Below are positions 63,052 to 64,000 of a stretch of DNA of 64,000 nucleotides, piece by piece. The stretch is from an uncultured Helicobacteraceae bacterium. GTDB taxonomy: Bacteria; Campylobacterota; Campylobacteria; Campylobacterales; Helicobacteraceae. A model generated the notes under the pieces. It was not told the origin of the DNA, made no database searches, and saw only the letters and a program-made list of their open reading frames with translations. Made by a program: the position numbers and the translations under genes. Every line of letters starts with the position of its first letter. The first letter of the stretch is position 1. Where the stretch lies: the NCBI GenBank assembly GCA_944323755.1, contig CALUTR010000002.1:62001-126000 (forward strand), read 5' to 3'.

Positions 63052-64000
63052 TTGGATTTGAAAGATAAAATCAAATCTTTAAAAATTAAATTAGATGCCT
63101 TAATAGTAGCACATTATTATCAAAGAGATGAAGTGGTCGAATTAGCAGATTTTTGTGGTGATAGCTTAGAGTTGGCTAAAAAAGCAAGTAGTGCTAATAA
63201 TAAATTAATAGTGTTTTGTGGTGTAAGTTTTATGGGACAAAGTGTAAAGATATTATCACCAGATAAAAATGTAATTATGCCACGACTTGCGTGCTGCTCG
63301 ATGGCAAGAATGATAGATTCCTCTTATTTTGATATGAATATTAAAAAGCTTCAATCTCTAGGTGTTAAAAAAGAAGATATATTCCCAATGACTTATATAA
63401 ATTCTAATGCTGAAGTGAAGGCTAAAGTCGGTGCTATGGGTGGAGTTGTTTGCACTAGTTCTAATGCAAAGAAAATTTTTGATTATGCATTAAGTTTGAA
63501 TAAAAAGATATTTTTTATGCCAGATAGATGTTTAGGCATGAATCTTGCAAGTGATAGTGGTAAAAAAGGCTCGATACTTGGAATCTCTAGTGATGATGAA
63601 ATTAAAAATAGCGATGTAATTTGTTATGATGGATTCTGTTCTATTCATCAGCTATTTAGTGTAAGTGATATTGAATTTTATAGAGAAAAATACAAAGATA
63701 TAGTCATTGTTGTGCATCCAGAATGTGACCCAAGTGTTGTAAAGGCAGCTGATTTTGCAGGATCTACAAGTCAAATTATTTCTTTTGTTTCAAATTTAGA
63801 TGAAGATGTAAAGGTTGCTGTTGGAACAGAATTCAATCTTGTAAATAGACTAACAAAAAAAAATGGAAACAAGAATGATATTTTTGTTTTGTCATCAAGT
63901 AAGCCAGAATGTCCAACGATGAATGAAACTTCTCTTCAAGATGTGTATGATGTTATGAAAGCATTTGATGATGGAATGCCTTATAATGAGATAGAATTAA
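63052..64000 (+). CDS. nadA: Quinolinate synthase NadA (3' end outside window)
   Basis: Condenses iminoaspartate with dihydroxyacetone phosphate to quinolinate using a [4Fe-4S] cluster; NAD synthesis. The frame is open from TTG 63052 (GGAG 11 bases before) to the window edge: [45 protein letters not shown] (first cluster Cys), [26 protein letters not shown] (second), [33 protein letters not shown] and [14 protein letters not shown] (third). About 316 residues present, nearly complete. Confidence 0.95.
   Translation, partial: MDLKDKIKSLKIKLDALIVAHYYQRDEVVELADFCGDSLELAKKASSANNKLIVFCGVSFMGQSVKILSPDKNVIMPRLACCSMARMIDSSYFDMNIKKLQSLGVKKEDIFPMTYINSNAEVKAKVGAMGGVVCTSSNAKKIFDYALSLNKKIFFMPDRCLGMNLASDSGKKGSILGISSDDEIKNSDVICYDGFCSIHQLFSVSDIEFYREKYKDIVIVVHPECDPSVVKAADFAGSTSQIISFVSNLDEDVKVAVGTEFNLVNRLTKKNGNKNDIFVLSSSKPECPTMNETSLQDVYDVMKAFDDGMPYNEIEL

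Noticed and set aside
1..64000. tRNA or rRNA genes
   Set aside because: No gap holds a GC-rich cloverleaf-like segment; intergenic gaps are short and AT-rich.

Overview
The window is about 30% G+C chromosomal DNA from a member of Campylobacterales, most likely a non-pylori (enterohepatic-type) Helicobacter. The order nhaA-yajC-secD-secF-(DUF6394-like)-leuS-lptE-(GGDEF-like)-folC-csd2-csd1-ccmA-mfd is the arrangement I know from H. pylori, and psd-nadA is also adjacent there. A Hof/OprD-like porin, a DUF2018 gene and a sigma54 site before flgL agree. A hisD gene, absent from H. pylori, argues against that species. I see no tRNA, rRNA, CRISPR array, insertion sequence or prophage, and no gene-free stretch over 300 bases.

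Layout. (1) 1-9 kb, plus strand: end of hisD, a DUF2018 gene, then a surface-glycan cluster (FkbM methyltransferase, rfbA, radical SAM/SPASM protein, DUF1796 protein, VioA-like sugar aminotransferase, GT2, WecF-like transferase, methyltransferase). (2) 9-10.3 kb, minus: porin. (3) 10.4-19 kb, minus: an eight-gene operon of methyltransferases, GT2 and GT4 glycosyltransferases and an acyltransferase behind one promoter near 19060. (4) 19-21 kb: decayed acetate permease genes (actP and its DUF485 partner). (5) 21-26 kb: a GT9 enzyme, an internally duplicated GT4 enzyme and a polytopic membrane protein. (6) 26-34.6 kb: cysS, murJ, fapA, ruvA, flgL, ridA. (7) 34.6-37 kb: an SGNH-like protein and MBOAT O-acyltransferase pair. 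(8) 37-57.5 kb: rplU-rpmA, obgE, addA, then the long nhaA-to-mfd block. (9) 57.5-64 kb: fldA, a second nhaA, a methyltransferase, hemC, bpt, psd and nadA (cut by the window end).

The dominant signal is 17 G tracts of 8-10 bases, all inside coding regions of envelope-glycan genes and none in housekeeping genes. At least eight genes are out of frame at their tract as sequenced (FkbM, three class I methyltransferases of the clusters plus one at 60 kb, a GT4, the 537-aa membrane protein and the MBOAT). Three others lack their most native-looking C-terminus. The catalytic GGGEP loop of the radical SAM protein is itself written as G10.

The most unusual feature is that three glycosyltransferase loci join a paralogous module to an enzyme exactly at a G tract: GT2-GT2 (14967-16286), GT4 plus an extra GT-B half (22409-24202), and GT4 plus part of a GT4 C-domain (13176-14980). 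At the two GT4 loci a slip adds or removes a module instead of switching the enzyme off; at the GT2 locus it fuses or separates a truncated module and a complete enzyme. Long direct repeats at two of the loci show recent duplication. I infer that G tracts act both as frame switches and as recombination seams for domain shuffling. Tract lengths are those of this one sequence and may vary within the population or contain homopolymer errors.
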